From an uncultured bacterium (lineage in GTDB: Bacteria; Verrucomicrobiota; Kiritimatiellia; RFP12; UBA1067): 64,000 nt of DNA. Position 1 is the first letter of the stretch, and each line of letters opens with the position of its first letter. A program made the position numbers and the translations under genes. Below are positions 17,669 through 25,950 of the stretch, one piece after another. The DNA lies in contig CADCOC010000001.1 in NCBI GenBank assembly GCA_902802945.1, forward strand, positions 1 through 64,000. Direction: 5' to 3'. The notes below the pieces were generated by a model. The model was given only the letters and a program-made list of their open reading frames with translations, was not told the origin of the DNA and ran no database searches.

Positions 17669-19363
17669 ATGGGATTCTTAAAAAGACTATTTGGTGGCGG
17701 TGCGTCGGCTGAAAAGCCAATCACCGGCGACATGTCGACAACGCTGATCAGGAGGTTGTCCGCAAACAAACATGAACTTGACGGACTGCCTCGCGACAGA
17801 CACGGACATGTGAGAGACGTGTTCTCTTGCGACTATCTCGACTTGACTGGGCTGAGAGACAAGCTGTCGTTCAGCCCATGCCTTGATCCAAAGACTTCTG
17901 TCGAAAGGGGCAAGTCGGTGTATTATCTCTCGCCGAACGTGTTCGTGCTGGAATTCGGCTGTCGAGACAATAAGCGCGTAAAGATGACGGCGACGCTGGA
18001 CAGGACTACGACAAGCGCTCTTCCCGAATGGCTGCACGCCTACGTGACAAAACCGGGGGAGAGTATCACTGCGGAAGCATTGGGGAGGCTACTGGACGGC
18101 AAGTACTCTTCCGAAAGACTTCCAGAATGGCTCATCTCTGAGCAGGGGGGGACGGAGATATCCCCCGATACAAAACCGCCAGAGGGTAAGTCGTTTGCCG
18201 AACTCGAGCCTGGAGACGTCGTTTTCAATTCCTACCGGATAGAACGCGAACTTGGCGGTGGTGGGCAGGGGCGTGTGCTTCTTGCGACAGACACAAACGC
18301 CCCCACGGAGTCCCTTGCGCATGTCGTGTTGAAGGGACTGTACGGCGGTGATGCGGTGGACGGTTCGGCGCTTGATGCCATCATTGGCGAGGCAAACTTC
18401 CTACGGAGCATGCGGCACGATGGAATCGCGGCGTACTACTGGTGCAAGATGCTTCGGGATGTGCCAGTCCTTGCGATCGAATACATCGAAGGTGTTTCGC
18501 TCGCGGATTATCTGGCCCACAAGTCTGGCGGCAAGATCAGCGAGGACGAGACACGGGAACTGTTGCGCCCGATCGCCGCCGCGCTTGACTACGCGCATCG
18601 CAGGAACGTGTTCCACCGTGACATAAAACCGAAGAACATTATCGTCCGGAACTCGCCCGTAAACGGGTTAAAGACATGTCTGATAGACTTCGGAATCGCG
18701 GGGACGAATCAGTCAGGTGCTACTGGGCAGCCAATCGGGACTCCTCGGTATATGTCGCCCGGGCAGAAGCTCGGCAAGCCGGCGTCGGCTGACATGGACG
18801 TGTATTCTCTTGCGGTTACGGCGTATGAATGCCTGACCGGAACGTTGCCGTATCCAGACGGATGGCTTCCCGGCGTGAAAGTGCCGCCGCTTCCATCGGA
18901 TACGCCTTTCGCGCGCTCGGTGATGCGCGGTCTTGCCATGTTGCCGGAAGATCGTCCTGCCACATGTTGCGAACTTATAGATCCAAAAGAAAACGTCGTC
19001 CCATCACCCCCACCCCCACCCACACCTCCTCCACCGCCGCCAGACGACCTTAAGGAACTGGAACGCTCGTTCATGCTCTATCGGCAGCTTCTGGCGCAGA
19101 GTGCTACGCGGATCGAACGGGAGAATAGCGACATGGCGGAGTGGTTCCGCGGTGCCCAGAGCAGACTTCGGGATATGACTTATGACCTAGCGCGTTCCGA
19201 CCGCCTGAAGCTTGAGGAATTCTTCAACGAGATCAGGGCCAAGAGGTGTCGGGTGTCTTCGGACGATTTCTTTCTGGCGACAGACCGTCTCGTCGAAGTG
19301 CGTAACGGCCTTCCCAAAAAAGGCGGTACGGTTTGGCACGCGCTCAAGGAAAGCATCAGTTGA
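17669..19363 (+). CDS. Ser/Thr protein kinase (Hanks type)
   Basis: Protein of 564 residues. Residues 1-185 are of unknown type with a short hydrophobic start (MGFLKRLFGGG). The kinase domain spans about 187-435: Gly-rich loop GGGGQGRV, lysine in VVLKGL, catalytic FHRDIKPKN (about 314) and IDFGIA. The activation-segment APE is replaced by SPG. A Pro-rich linker (PPPPPTPPPPPP) leads to a C-terminal helical region of about 110 residues. All catalytic residues are present, so it should be active. It is presumably the signalling arm of the surrounding cluster; substrates could be the coiled-coil proteins or the helicase, which is inference. AGGAGGTG precedes the ATG. Confidence 0.9.
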   Translation: MGFLKRLFGGGASAEKPITGDMSTTLIRRLSANKHELDGLPRDRHGHVRDVFSCDYLDLTGLRDKLSFSPCLDPKTSVERGKSVYYLSPNVFVLEFGCRDNKRVKMTATLDRTTTSALPEWLHAYVTKPGESITAEALGRLLDGKYSSERLPEWLISEQGGTEISPDTKPPEGKSFAELEPGDVVFNSYRIERELGGGGQGRVLLATDTNAPTESLAHVVLKGLYGGDAVDGSALDAIIGEANFLRSMRHDGIAAYYWCKMLRDVPVLAIEYIEGVSLADYLAHKSGGKISEDETRELLRPIAAALDYAHRRNVFHRDIKPKNIIVRNSPVNGLKTCLIDFGIAGTNQSGATGQPIGTPRYMSPGQKLGKPASADMDVYSLAVTAYECLTGTLPYPDGWLPGVKVPPLPSDTPFARSVMRGLAMLPEDRPATCCELIDPKENVVPSPPPPPTPPPPPPDDLKELERSFMLYRQLLAQSATRIERENSDMAEWFRGAQSRLRDMTYDLARSDRLKLEEFFNEIRAKRCRVSSDDFFLATDRLVEVRNGLPKKGGTVWHALKESIS

Positions 19364-19378
19364 GTTGGGAGATGCAGC

Positions 19379-20416
19379 ATGAAGATAAATCTGGCAGTAT
19401 ATACGGCCCAAGAGGGCTACTCCTGGCAACCAGGCTCCGCCTTTATGATCGAGGAATTGGTCGCGTTCAAGAAGAGCATCGGGAAATTCCCATCGCCCGA
19501 CTCAGCGGAATTCCCGTTCGGCGGGATTTTCCTGTTGGAAGATCGAGTTGTATTCTACCGTTACCATGTGGCGAAGAAGATCGACTTCCGTGGGCGTGAC
19601 GCGCTCTACTGCGTCCTCGGCGCAGTTTCTCGCGAAGATGCCGCGAAGATCGACCCTGCCGCGCTGTTCGCCTGCCCTGAGTTTGCGGGGCCGATGAAGC
19701 CGTTCCCGACGGAACTGGAGCTTCCGGAGGCTGATTCCTCCACCGTGCCAGAGTGGCTGAAGAACCTTGATAACAATACGCTCGACGTGCGGATTACGGG
19801 AACTGCCGATAATCCATCTTATGCGGTAATTCAGGAGCCAATTGAAATTCCGCAGACCCCTGTCTCGGAGACTACTGTCCCAGTTCCTCCTGAAATACCC
19901 CCCGCCGATCCCGGTTCTGCTGAGCCTGTACCCGCTCCCGATGGTGGGGCGCAATCACCGAGCGCGCCGCAATGCGGTGTGCCTGATTCGCAAAATTCTG
20001 TCCCTGACGATAGTGGTGCGCGTCCCGTGCGTCAGTTGCCGCGTCGGTTGGTCTGGCAGATCGCCTCAGCGGCGGCAATGGCTGTCCTGCTAATAGGTGG
20101 GAGTATCTGGTTTGCGGTTGGAACAAAGCAAGGAGGTAACGGGGATGCCGAGTCAGGATTACCACAGACCAACGGAGTTGTGGTGACGGGTGCTCCTGAA
20201 GGTACGATACCAGCGGATACGAACAATCTGCCGGAGGTCTCGACATCCACAAATGACAATCATCCCGTGACGAATGTAGTCGACGTGTCAACGAACACCC
20301 TCCAGACGGCAACGAACGTTTCGGCTGCGGTAACGAACGCCGCTCCAGTCGAAAAGTCAGCCCCCGCGCCGACCACGGAAAAGAGTGCGCAAAAAACTGT
20401 ACAGAAGAAGCGTTAA
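19379..20416 (+). CDS. Single-pass membrane protein, last gene of the ESCRT-like cluster
   Basis: Protein of 345 residues. Residues 1-135 form a cytoplasmic globular domain. A Pro/Glu/Val-rich linker (140-220) and one membrane helix (about 228-247) follow. The C-terminal 95 residues are Thr/Asn-rich low complexity, presumably extracytoplasmic. A degenerate REP-like palindrome lies inside the linker at 19943-19968. It starts 15 bases after the kinase stop with GGGAGATG upstream. It may be a partner or receptor for the kinase; no family recognised. Confidence 0.65.
   Translation: MKINLAVYTAQEGYSWQPGSAFMIEELVAFKKSIGKFPSPDSAEFPFGGIFLLEDRVVFYRYHVAKKIDFRGRDALYCVLGAVSREDAAKIDPAALFACPEFAGPMKPFPTELELPEADSSTVPEWLKNLDNNTLDVRITGTADNPSYAVIQEPIEIPQTPVSETTVPVPPEIPPADPGSAEPVPAPDGGAQSPSAPQCGVPDSQNSVPDDSGARPVRQLPRRLVWQIASAAAMAVLLIGGSIWFAVGTKQGGNGDAESGLPQTNGVVVTGAPEGTIPADTNNLPEVSTSTNDNHPVTNVVDVSTNTLQTATNVSAAVTNAAPVEKSAPAPTTEKSAQKTVQKKR
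19943..19968 (-). repeat. Diverged REP-like palindrome (CTACCA family)
   Basis: Read on the minus strand this is GGCGCGCTCGGTGATTGCGC with a CCCACC tail, a decayed copy of the element at 45919-45946. It lies in the linker-coding part of the membrane protein gene. Confidence 0.5.
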
Positions 20417-20456
20417 CGCGCTCTTTCCGCGCCGATATTTTTTTTCATTTTCCCCC

Positions 20457-20485
20457 TTGCGCGAACGGCGAAGGTCTGATATAAT
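20457..20485 (+). promoter_or_regulatory. Promoter of the tRNA operon
   Basis: TTGCGC at 20457-20462, 17-base spacer, TATAAT at 20480-20485 preceded by TGA. Transcription should start about 19 bases before tRNA-Gly. Confidence 0.75.
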
Positions 20486-20510
20486 ATATGCCGTTTTCAC
20501 GACACCAGGT

Positions 20511-20586
20511 GCGAGCTTAACTCAGTTGGTAGAGTGCCACCTTGCCAAGGTGGTTGTCGAGGGTTCGAGTCCCTTAGCTCGCTCCA
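20511..20586 (+). tRNA. tRNA-Gly (GCC)
   Basis: Cloverleaf with a 7-bp acceptor (GCGAGCT/AGCTCGC), D-loop CAGTTGGTAGAG, anticodon loop CTTGCCA (anticodon GCC), GGTTCGAGTCC T-arm and genome-encoded CCA. Confidence 0.95.
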
Positions 20587-20612
20587 TTCATGGGGTTGTG
20601 GAAGCGGTGAAT

Positions 20613-20688
20613 GGGAGCATAGCTCAGTTGGTAGAGCAAGTGACTCTTAATCACTGGGTCGTGGGTTCGAATCCCTCTGCTCCTACCA
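20613..20688 (+). tRNA. tRNA-Lys (CTT)
   Basis: Acceptor GGGAGCA pairs with TGCTCCT (one G-T pair at the end). The anticodon loop CTCTTAA gives anticodon CTT. T-arm GGGTTCGAATCC and encoded CCA are present. Confidence 0.95.
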
Positions 20689-20707
20689 TTCACAACTAAC
20701 TGGTCGT

Positions 20708-20783
<76 letters not shown>

Positions 20784-20795
20784 AAGAGAACCCCG

Positions 20796-20824
20796 AAAAC
20801 CCCAATGGAAACGGGGTTTTTCTT
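20796..20824 (+). terminator. Terminator of the tRNA operon
   Basis: AAAACCCC and GGGGTTTT form an 8-bp stem around a 9-base loop, followed by TTCTTTT. It begins 12 bases after tRNA-Phe. Confidence 0.85.
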
Positions 20825-21245
20825 TTCCTAGGACTTTTAGCCGTCCACCGCTTATCCTCGCTTGCACAGTTATTTTCCGCACGAATAATCGCCAAATAAT
20901 CACCAGTCCCCGAATTCGCGCGGTCGGATGGTTCACGAAGTTCTGACCGTAACGATGTGGTGAACGCCAACAAGGAAAACGCATACGGCCAATTTCGCAA
21001 ACGCGATAGAAGGCATGATCGACAAATTGCGGTCTTTGGTCGTCTGTTCAGATTTTGAGCAGTGGGGGAAAAATTGACAGGCGCTTTTGAGCGTTTGCCA
21101 AGAATCTGGTCGGCGTAAGACTGGAAAACGATGCATGATTTTTCCTGTTTCCGGTTTGGCACGAATACTGCTAATGTCGTGCCGTATGAGAAGTGAGAGA
21201 AATAATGAACGGGTATGTCGGCATTCGCGCAAGGTTCTGGGTAAG
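20825..21245 (+). other. Mostly non-coding stretch with a sigma54-like promoter
   Basis: I see no convincing gene here. At 21156-21172 there is TTGGCACGAATACTGCT: GG and GC exactly 10 bases apart, as in RpoN (sigma54) promoters. It lies 74 bases before the start chosen for the histidine phosphatase; an in-frame ATG at 21186 would place the start almost at the predicted transcript end. Confidence 0.4.
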
Positions 21246-21950
21246 ATGGATTTGTGCGACATAAGGGTCGCGCTTGAGGGGGGATGCAATGTGACTATGC
21301 TCATCCGCCACGCGGAACGTCCGCCGCTTGAACCTGGAGACATGACTTTTGGCGCAAGCCTCGCGCTCACTGAACGAGGGTGGCGCATGGCGCGGCAATT
21401 CGGCGCAATGCTGGCCAATACGGTACACCCCCGGTCAGTCGCGTTCTATGCGAGTGGAACTTTTCGCACTGTTCAGACGGCTTGCGGAATGGCGATGGGC
21501 CTTGACGCCGCTAAACCGGAGAATTCGATTGTCCGCAAGATCCATCTTGCGGAATTCCTCGGAAGCGATTCTCCGTTCTTTGGAATGCTTGATGACCGCA
21601 TGGCGCTCGCAGCGGAAGGACACTATCACGAACGTTTGAATGAGTACTTCACTGGCGGAGTGTTGCAGGGCTACAGGCCGCTTGGAAGGGCGACCGGCGG
21701 AATGGAGGCACGGCTCCATGCACTGCATCGCTCGGGCGAGAAACTTGTTGTTGCCGTGACGCACGATATCAACGTCGCGGCGTTTCTTGCCGGACGCGGC
21801 GTCGTCCCGTCGTTTACGGACGAGACATGGCCTGATTACCAGGACTCCGCCGTTGTCGTAGAAACGCCTGACGGAAACAGGGAATACGGCGTCATTCACT
21901 GGGACGAGCGCTTTGAGGGGATCGACCTGATTGACGTGAGGTATGCCTGA
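21246..21950 (+). CDS. Histidine phosphatase superfamily protein
   Basis: Protein of 234 residues with the phosphoglycerate-mutase-like fold. The N-terminal LIRHAERPP holds the RHxE catalytic motif, a second basic patch GTFRTVQTA follows, and THDINVAAF supplies the C-terminal catalytic His. Such enzymes remove phosphate from small metabolites, sugars or proteins (SixA-like members act on phosphohistidine), and the substrate cannot be read from sequence. The start is uncertain: ATG 21246 is favoured by GGGTAAG, but an in-frame ATG at 21186 would add 20 residues. A sigma54-type promoter may drive it. Confidence 0.8.
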   Translation: MDLCDIRVALEGGCNVTMLIRHAERPPLEPGDMTFGASLALTERGWRMARQFGAMLANTVHPRSVAFYASGTFRTVQTACGMAMGLDAAKPENSIVRKIHLAEFLGSDSPFFGMLDDRMALAAEGHYHERLNEYFTGGVLQGYRPLGRATGGMEARLHALHRSGEKLVVAVTHDINVAAFLAGRGVVPSFTDETWPDYQDSAVVVETPDGNREYGVIHWDERFEGIDLIDVRYA

Positions 21951-22015
21951 GGCGAAGGGGATTGAAGCCGAGAGAACGGGCGTCAACGGAAATTATTTTG
22001 TTTGGCGGGCTTTGA

Positions 22016-22021
22016 TAGACT
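22016..22021 (+). promoter_or_regulatory. -10 box of the nuclease/DnaE-like pair
   Basis: TTTGATAGACT, with TAGACT at 22016-22021 preceded by TGA. The start codon lies 26 bases downstream. No TTGC-type -35 found. Confidence 0.4.
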
Positions 22022-22047
22022 AGGCGCCGCAAAGGAAAAACAGCATT

Positions 22048-22881
22048 ATGAAACAAAGAAAAGAAATGATAGATGATGAACGCGGGTACTTCTTCGGATT
22101 TGCCCGTGGAACATACGGTGAGGTACTGGGCGAGCTCAGCAAGACGCGTGTCAATTCATGGCGGACGAGTTCCATCCCGCTCGCCGAATTCTGGCAACCG
22201 TCGAATCTCGGCAGGATCGGGAGACTTCTTTCCAAGCACCTTCCCGACTTCAATCCCGTCTGTGCGCTCAAATTCTTTGAGTTCCCCACGGACGCGCTTT
22301 TCGACGGCGAAAGGATCGGACGTCCTTCGATGACGGACATCATGATTCTCGAAGCCGGCGTGCAGATTGCCGTGGAGGGAAAGATGACCGAGTACGTTCG
22401 CTTTGCAGACAAAACGGTTCGGGAGTGGCTCAACGAGGGCGTGGGTGCGGCGGACATCCTCCTCCGCCATCGCATACTCAAGGCGTGGCTGTGCTATATC
22501 CACAATGCGGACTGCACCGGACTTGGCGGCTTTGCTGATTTCAAGTCGAACTGCATGGACATTTCGTACCAGTTCCTACACCGGACGGCGTCCGCCTGCA
22601 ACAAGGCAGGACTCAAGGGCGGTACGATACCTGTGCTTGTGTATCAGCTCTTCTTCGACGCAAACGACGCAGAACATATCCAGAAGATGGAGGAGTTCAA
22701 GTCCGAGTTGCGTCGGTGGGCGGCTGCGCTCAAGTTGCAGAACATGAAGTTTCTCAAGGCTCACTTCGATGGAATGCATGGCGAGATATTCGACACCATG
22801 CGCGACGAGTCCATCTACAAGTTTGACTTCGACGCAACGACGGTTGAGGCCGTCATCGACACGCCCGAGGAGGTCAAGTGA
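22048..22881 (+). CDS. PD-(D/E)xK-like nuclease candidate
   Basis: Protein of 277 residues. The segment MTDIMILEAGVQIAVEGKMT (about 95-115) has Asp, then after about 14 residues Glu-Gly-Lys, matching the D...ExK active site of PD-(D/E)xK nucleases. A helix follows, as expected. The rest shows no named domain. AAAGGAA precedes the ATG. The next gene, a DnaE-like polymerase, begins one base after its stop codon, so the two are made together and probably work together. Confidence 0.6.
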   Translation: MKQRKEMIDDERGYFFGFARGTYGEVLGELSKTRVNSWRTSSIPLAEFWQPSNLGRIGRLLSKHLPDFNPVCALKFFEFPTDALFDGERIGRPSMTDIMILEAGVQIAVEGKMTEYVRFADKTVREWLNEGVGAADILLRHRILKAWLCYIHNADCTGLGGFADFKSNCMDISYQFLHRTASACNKAGLKGGTIPVLVYQLFFDANDAEHIQKMEEFKSELRRWAAALKLQNMKFLKAHFDGMHGEIFDTMRDESIYKFDFDATTVEAVIDTPEEVK

Positions 22882-22882
22882 C

Positions 22883-25180
22883 ATGAACGGCTACGTTCCT
22901 CTCGATGTCCGCTCGTCGTATTCGATGGGCGATTCCATCTGCACTGTGCCGCGCCTTGTCTGCAAGGCGAGGGAGATGGGGTTCCCCGCGCTTGCGCTCA
23001 CCGATCGAAACTTCATGTTCGGCGCTGCCGAGTTCCATGCGGCATGTCGTTCGCAGCGGATAAAGCTCGGTGGTGATTTCCCGTCCATCAAGTCGATAAT
23101 CGGACGATCTGTCACGGCAACAATAGATGAGAAATGTCATGTCATACATCTTTATGCAAAGAACAAGATCGGCTACCGCAACCTTGTCCGTATCTCGTCG
23201 GCGGAAGTGCAGCCGCAAGGTGCCCAAGACCGATTCATAGCATTCTCTGACATCGAGAAATGGAGCGAAGGCCTTATTTGCATGACGAGCGACACGGAGC
23301 CGGACTTCGTGAATGGGTGCTTGCGTGTGTTTGACGATGATTTCGCTTTCTTGGCGGACAATGACGACTTTGATTGTTCGGCATGGCCGTCAGTCATGGT
23401 CTGCGCGGCAAATCATGTGAGGTTCATCGAAAAGGACGATGCCGAGGCGTATGATGCCTACTGCGCCATCTTCGACCACAGGAAATTGGCAGATGGCGGG
23501 CGCAGACATTGCAACGGGACTGAATACCTGCTGTCGAGAGAAGAGATGTCCTTGCGGTTCCCGAAGCATCCAGAATGGATCGAGAACACGGTCAAGCTTG
23601 CAGAGCGAATCGAAGATTACGAGATATGCGAAGCACCACAAGTCGTTGATTTTCCGATTCCACAGGGGTTCGGCAGCGAGGCGGACTACCTCGCCTCGCT
23701 CGTATGCGAGGGCATGAAGAATCGTTGGGGCGAACAGTTGCCGCCGGAAGTCGTAGAGAGGATCGATTTCGAGTTGCACGTCATCAAGATGATGGGTTTT
23801 CCCAGTTACTTCCTCATCGTACACGACTACGTGAAGGCGGCGCGGCGCATGGGCGTGTGGGTCGGCCCTGCACGCGGTTCGGCAACTGGTTCGGCGGTTG
23901 CGTATGCGCTTGGAATAACCTCCATCGATCCAATCAAGCACAGGCTCCTCTTCGAGCGTTTCCTCACCCCCGATAGGATCTCAATGCCAGACATTGATAT
24001 CGATTTCGAGGATGCCGGGCGCGGGAAGGTTGTCGAATATCTTTGCGATAAATACGGGCGCGACCACGTAGCCCACATCGTCACTTTCGGGCAAATGGCA
24101 CCACGAAGTGCAATAAAGGACGTGGCACGTGTGTTGGAGTATCCAATCCGTAAAGCCAACGAGCTTGCAAGCCTTGTCCCCGAAGAGCCACGAATGACGT
24201 TTCGGCGTGCGCGTAGTTGCTCGGCCAAATTTCGCCAGGTGTACGAGAATGGCGAAGATACGCAGAAGAAGATTCTTCGTATAGCCGAGAAGCTTGAAGG
24301 ATGTGTTCGGCAACCCGGCATACATGCCTGCGGAATCGTCATCTCGCGCAAGCCGCTTTGGGAAAGATTGCCTGTAATGCCCGTTGACGCGAATTCTCGC
24401 GTGGTTGGCGAGCCTGAACTTATCACGCAATATGACGGACAATATGTCGAACCCGTAGGACTCGTAAAGTTTGACATCCTTGGCTTAAAGACTTTGTCAA
24501 TCCACAAGGGTTGCGTGAACTTGATCAAGGAGCGGAAAGGACAGGTGGTTGATCTTGACAAGATCCCGAATGACGAACTTGAGACGATGGAGGTCTTTGC
24601 AAGGGGCGATACTGAGCATATTTTCCAGTTCGAGTCCGCCGGGATGAAGCGTTGGCTTAAGGCACTCAAACCGAAATGCTTTGATGACCTCGTGGCCATG
24701 AACGCTCTGTATCGTCCGGGGCCAATAGCCTGCATCCCTACGTTCGTGCGGCGCAAGAACGGCGAAGAGCCTGTCGCATACGATCATCCTCTCATGGAGG
24801 AGGAACTGCGCGAGACATACGGCGTTACCATCTATCAGGAGCAGATCATGATACTCTCGCGGAAGCTGGCCGGCTTCACGCGGGGCGAATCGGACAAGCT
24901 GCGCAAGGCGATGGGCAAGAAGCGACTCGACATCATGGAAGAGATGAAGGTCAAGTTCGTAGAAGGCTGTCTCGCCAACCAGGAGTTCCGCGTCGACAAG
25001 TGGAAGGACGAGGACGAGGCCCGTAGGCTCATCGACAAGATATGGAGTGATTGGCGCGCGTTTTCGTCCTATGCATTCAACAAGTCGCATGCTGTTGCAT
25101 ACGCTTGGCTTGCCTATCAGTCGGCATATCTCAAGGCTCACTATCTCGAAGAGTTCGCGGAGGCCGTAGGCAAGTGTTAA
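22883..25180 (+). CDS. Truncated DnaE-type DNA polymerase III alpha subunit paralogue
   Basis: Protein of 765 residues; replicative DnaE has about 1160. The polymerase core is complete. PDIDIDF (about 368) carries two catalytic Asp and FDILGLKTL the third. GPARGSATGSAVAYALG and FNKSHAVAYAWLAYQ are also present. The protein stops 20 residues after that last block, so the helix-hairpin-helix, OB-fold and beta-clamp-binding tail are missing. The N-terminal PHP domain is degenerate: its metal-binding HxH is VRSSYS and TDHG is TDRN, so no proofreading is expected. GAGGAGGT precedes the ATG. It is probably an accessory, non-processive polymerase linked to the upstream nuclease-like gene. Confidence 0.85.
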   Translation: MNGYVPLDVRSSYSMGDSICTVPRLVCKAREMGFPALALTDRNFMFGAAEFHAACRSQRIKLGGDFPSIKSIIGRSVTATIDEKCHVIHLYAKNKIGYRNLVRISSAEVQPQGAQDRFIAFSDIEKWSEGLICMTSDTEPDFVNGCLRVFDDDFAFLADNDDFDCSAWPSVMVCAANHVRFIEKDDAEAYDAYCAIFDHRKLADGGRRHCNGTEYLLSREEMSLRFPKHPEWIENTVKLAERIEDYEICEAPQVVDFPIPQGFGSEADYLASLVCEGMKNRWGEQLPPEVVERIDFELHVIKMMGFPSYFLIVHDYVKAARRMGVWVGPARGSATGSAVAYALGITSIDPIKHRLLFERFLTPDRISMPDIDIDFEDAGRGKVVEYLCDKYGRDHVAHIVTFGQMAPRSAIKDVARVLEYPIRKANELASLVPEEPRMTFRRARSCSAKFRQVYENGEDTQKKILRIAEKLEGCVRQPGIHACGIVISRKPLWERLPVMPVDANSRVVGEPELITQYDGQYVEPVGLVKFDILGLKTLSIHKGCVNLIKERKGQVVDLDKIPNDELETMEVFARGDTEHIFQFESAGMKRWLKALKPKCFDDLVAMNALYRPGPIACIPTFVRRKNGEEPVAYDHPLMEEELRETYGVTIYQEQIMILSRKLAGFTRGESDKLRKAMGKKRLDIMEEMKVKFVEGCLANQEFRVDKWKDEDEARRLIDKIWSDWRAFSSYAFNKSHAVAYAWLAYQSAYLKAHYLEEFAEAVGKC

Positions 25181-25201
25181 ATCGGCATATCAAGGTTATG
25201 G

Positions 25202-25207
25202 TATAAT
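25202..25207 (+). promoter_or_regulatory. -10 box giving a leaderless transcript
   Basis: ATGGTATAAT, with TATAAT at 25202-25207. The ATG at 25215 begins 7 bases after it, at the expected transcription start. Confidence 0.55.
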
Positions 25208-25214
25208 ATTGGCC

Positions 25215-25868
25215 ATGCGCGGCAGACCCAGAAAGAACATGACGGAGACGGAACGACACGATTTCAGATTGGAATCGTCGAAGATGTCTCATGCCAAGGC
25301 TCGGCGGATTGCGTGGGGCGAGCAACACAAATCGCCCTCACGCACGTCCACCAAGCCGCCGCCGTCGCTGGACGAACTGCGCACCGCCTACCAGCGGCGC
25401 AACGAATCGTGCGAGGCGATGATCCGTCTCGGTTCGATGCTTGAGGACATCGAAGCGGCGCACTGTGTCGGCTACAAATTCGATAAGTACGACGACAGCG
25501 GCACGGCCGATAGCTACTTCATCGACTACGACACGCCGTGGCAGACGGGGATTCGTGGCTTTCTCAAGGATGCGCCCGATCTGCTCGCCTCGTACAAGAC
25601 GCTCATGCGCTACAAGAAACTGTCCGCAGACTTCCGCGATGTAATCGAGCTCTACGACCCCAACCCCGCCTCGCTCGTGTTCGACGGCCCTGATGAGCCG
25701 TGGCTCGTCCCCATCCGCGAACGTGCGCGCAAGTTGCTGGATGGCTGCGGGCGGTCATTTCGCGAGTTGGCGAAGAGGATCGCGGAGTTTGGACAACAAC
25801 CGGGGCAGTGTCTCGAACCCCGCCTTGATGCACAAGGCACACGAACGACGGGGGAAGAAGCGAAATAG
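25215..25868 (+). CDS. Unrecognised protein with AT-hook-like N-terminus
   Basis: Protein of 217 residues. It opens MRGRPRKN, an AT-hook-like basic patch, followed by a predicted helix-turn-helix-sized region (SKMSHAKARRIAWGE). This resembles the start of some phage terminase small subunits or DNA-binding adaptors. The remainder is soluble, with YDDSGTADSYFIDYDTPW in the middle. The start codon coincides with the predicted transcript start. No family assigned. Confidence 0.6.
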   Translation: MRGRPRKNMTETERHDFRLESSKMSHAKARRIAWGEQHKSPSRTSTKPPPSLDELRTAYQRRNESCEAMIRLGSMLEDIEAAHCVGYKFDKYDDSGTADSYFIDYDTPWQTGIRGFLKDAPDLLASYKTLMRYKKLSADFRDVIELYDPNPASLVFDGPDEPWLVPIRERARKLLDGCGRSFRELAKRIAEFGQQPGQCLEPRLDAQGTRTTGEEAK

Positions 25869-25950
25869 GGATTTTTGTGTCTCCCGCAGAGTCACAGGGA
25901 CGCAGGGAGATTGTTCAATCGAATAAAATGACAAATTAAAGGAGATTCAA

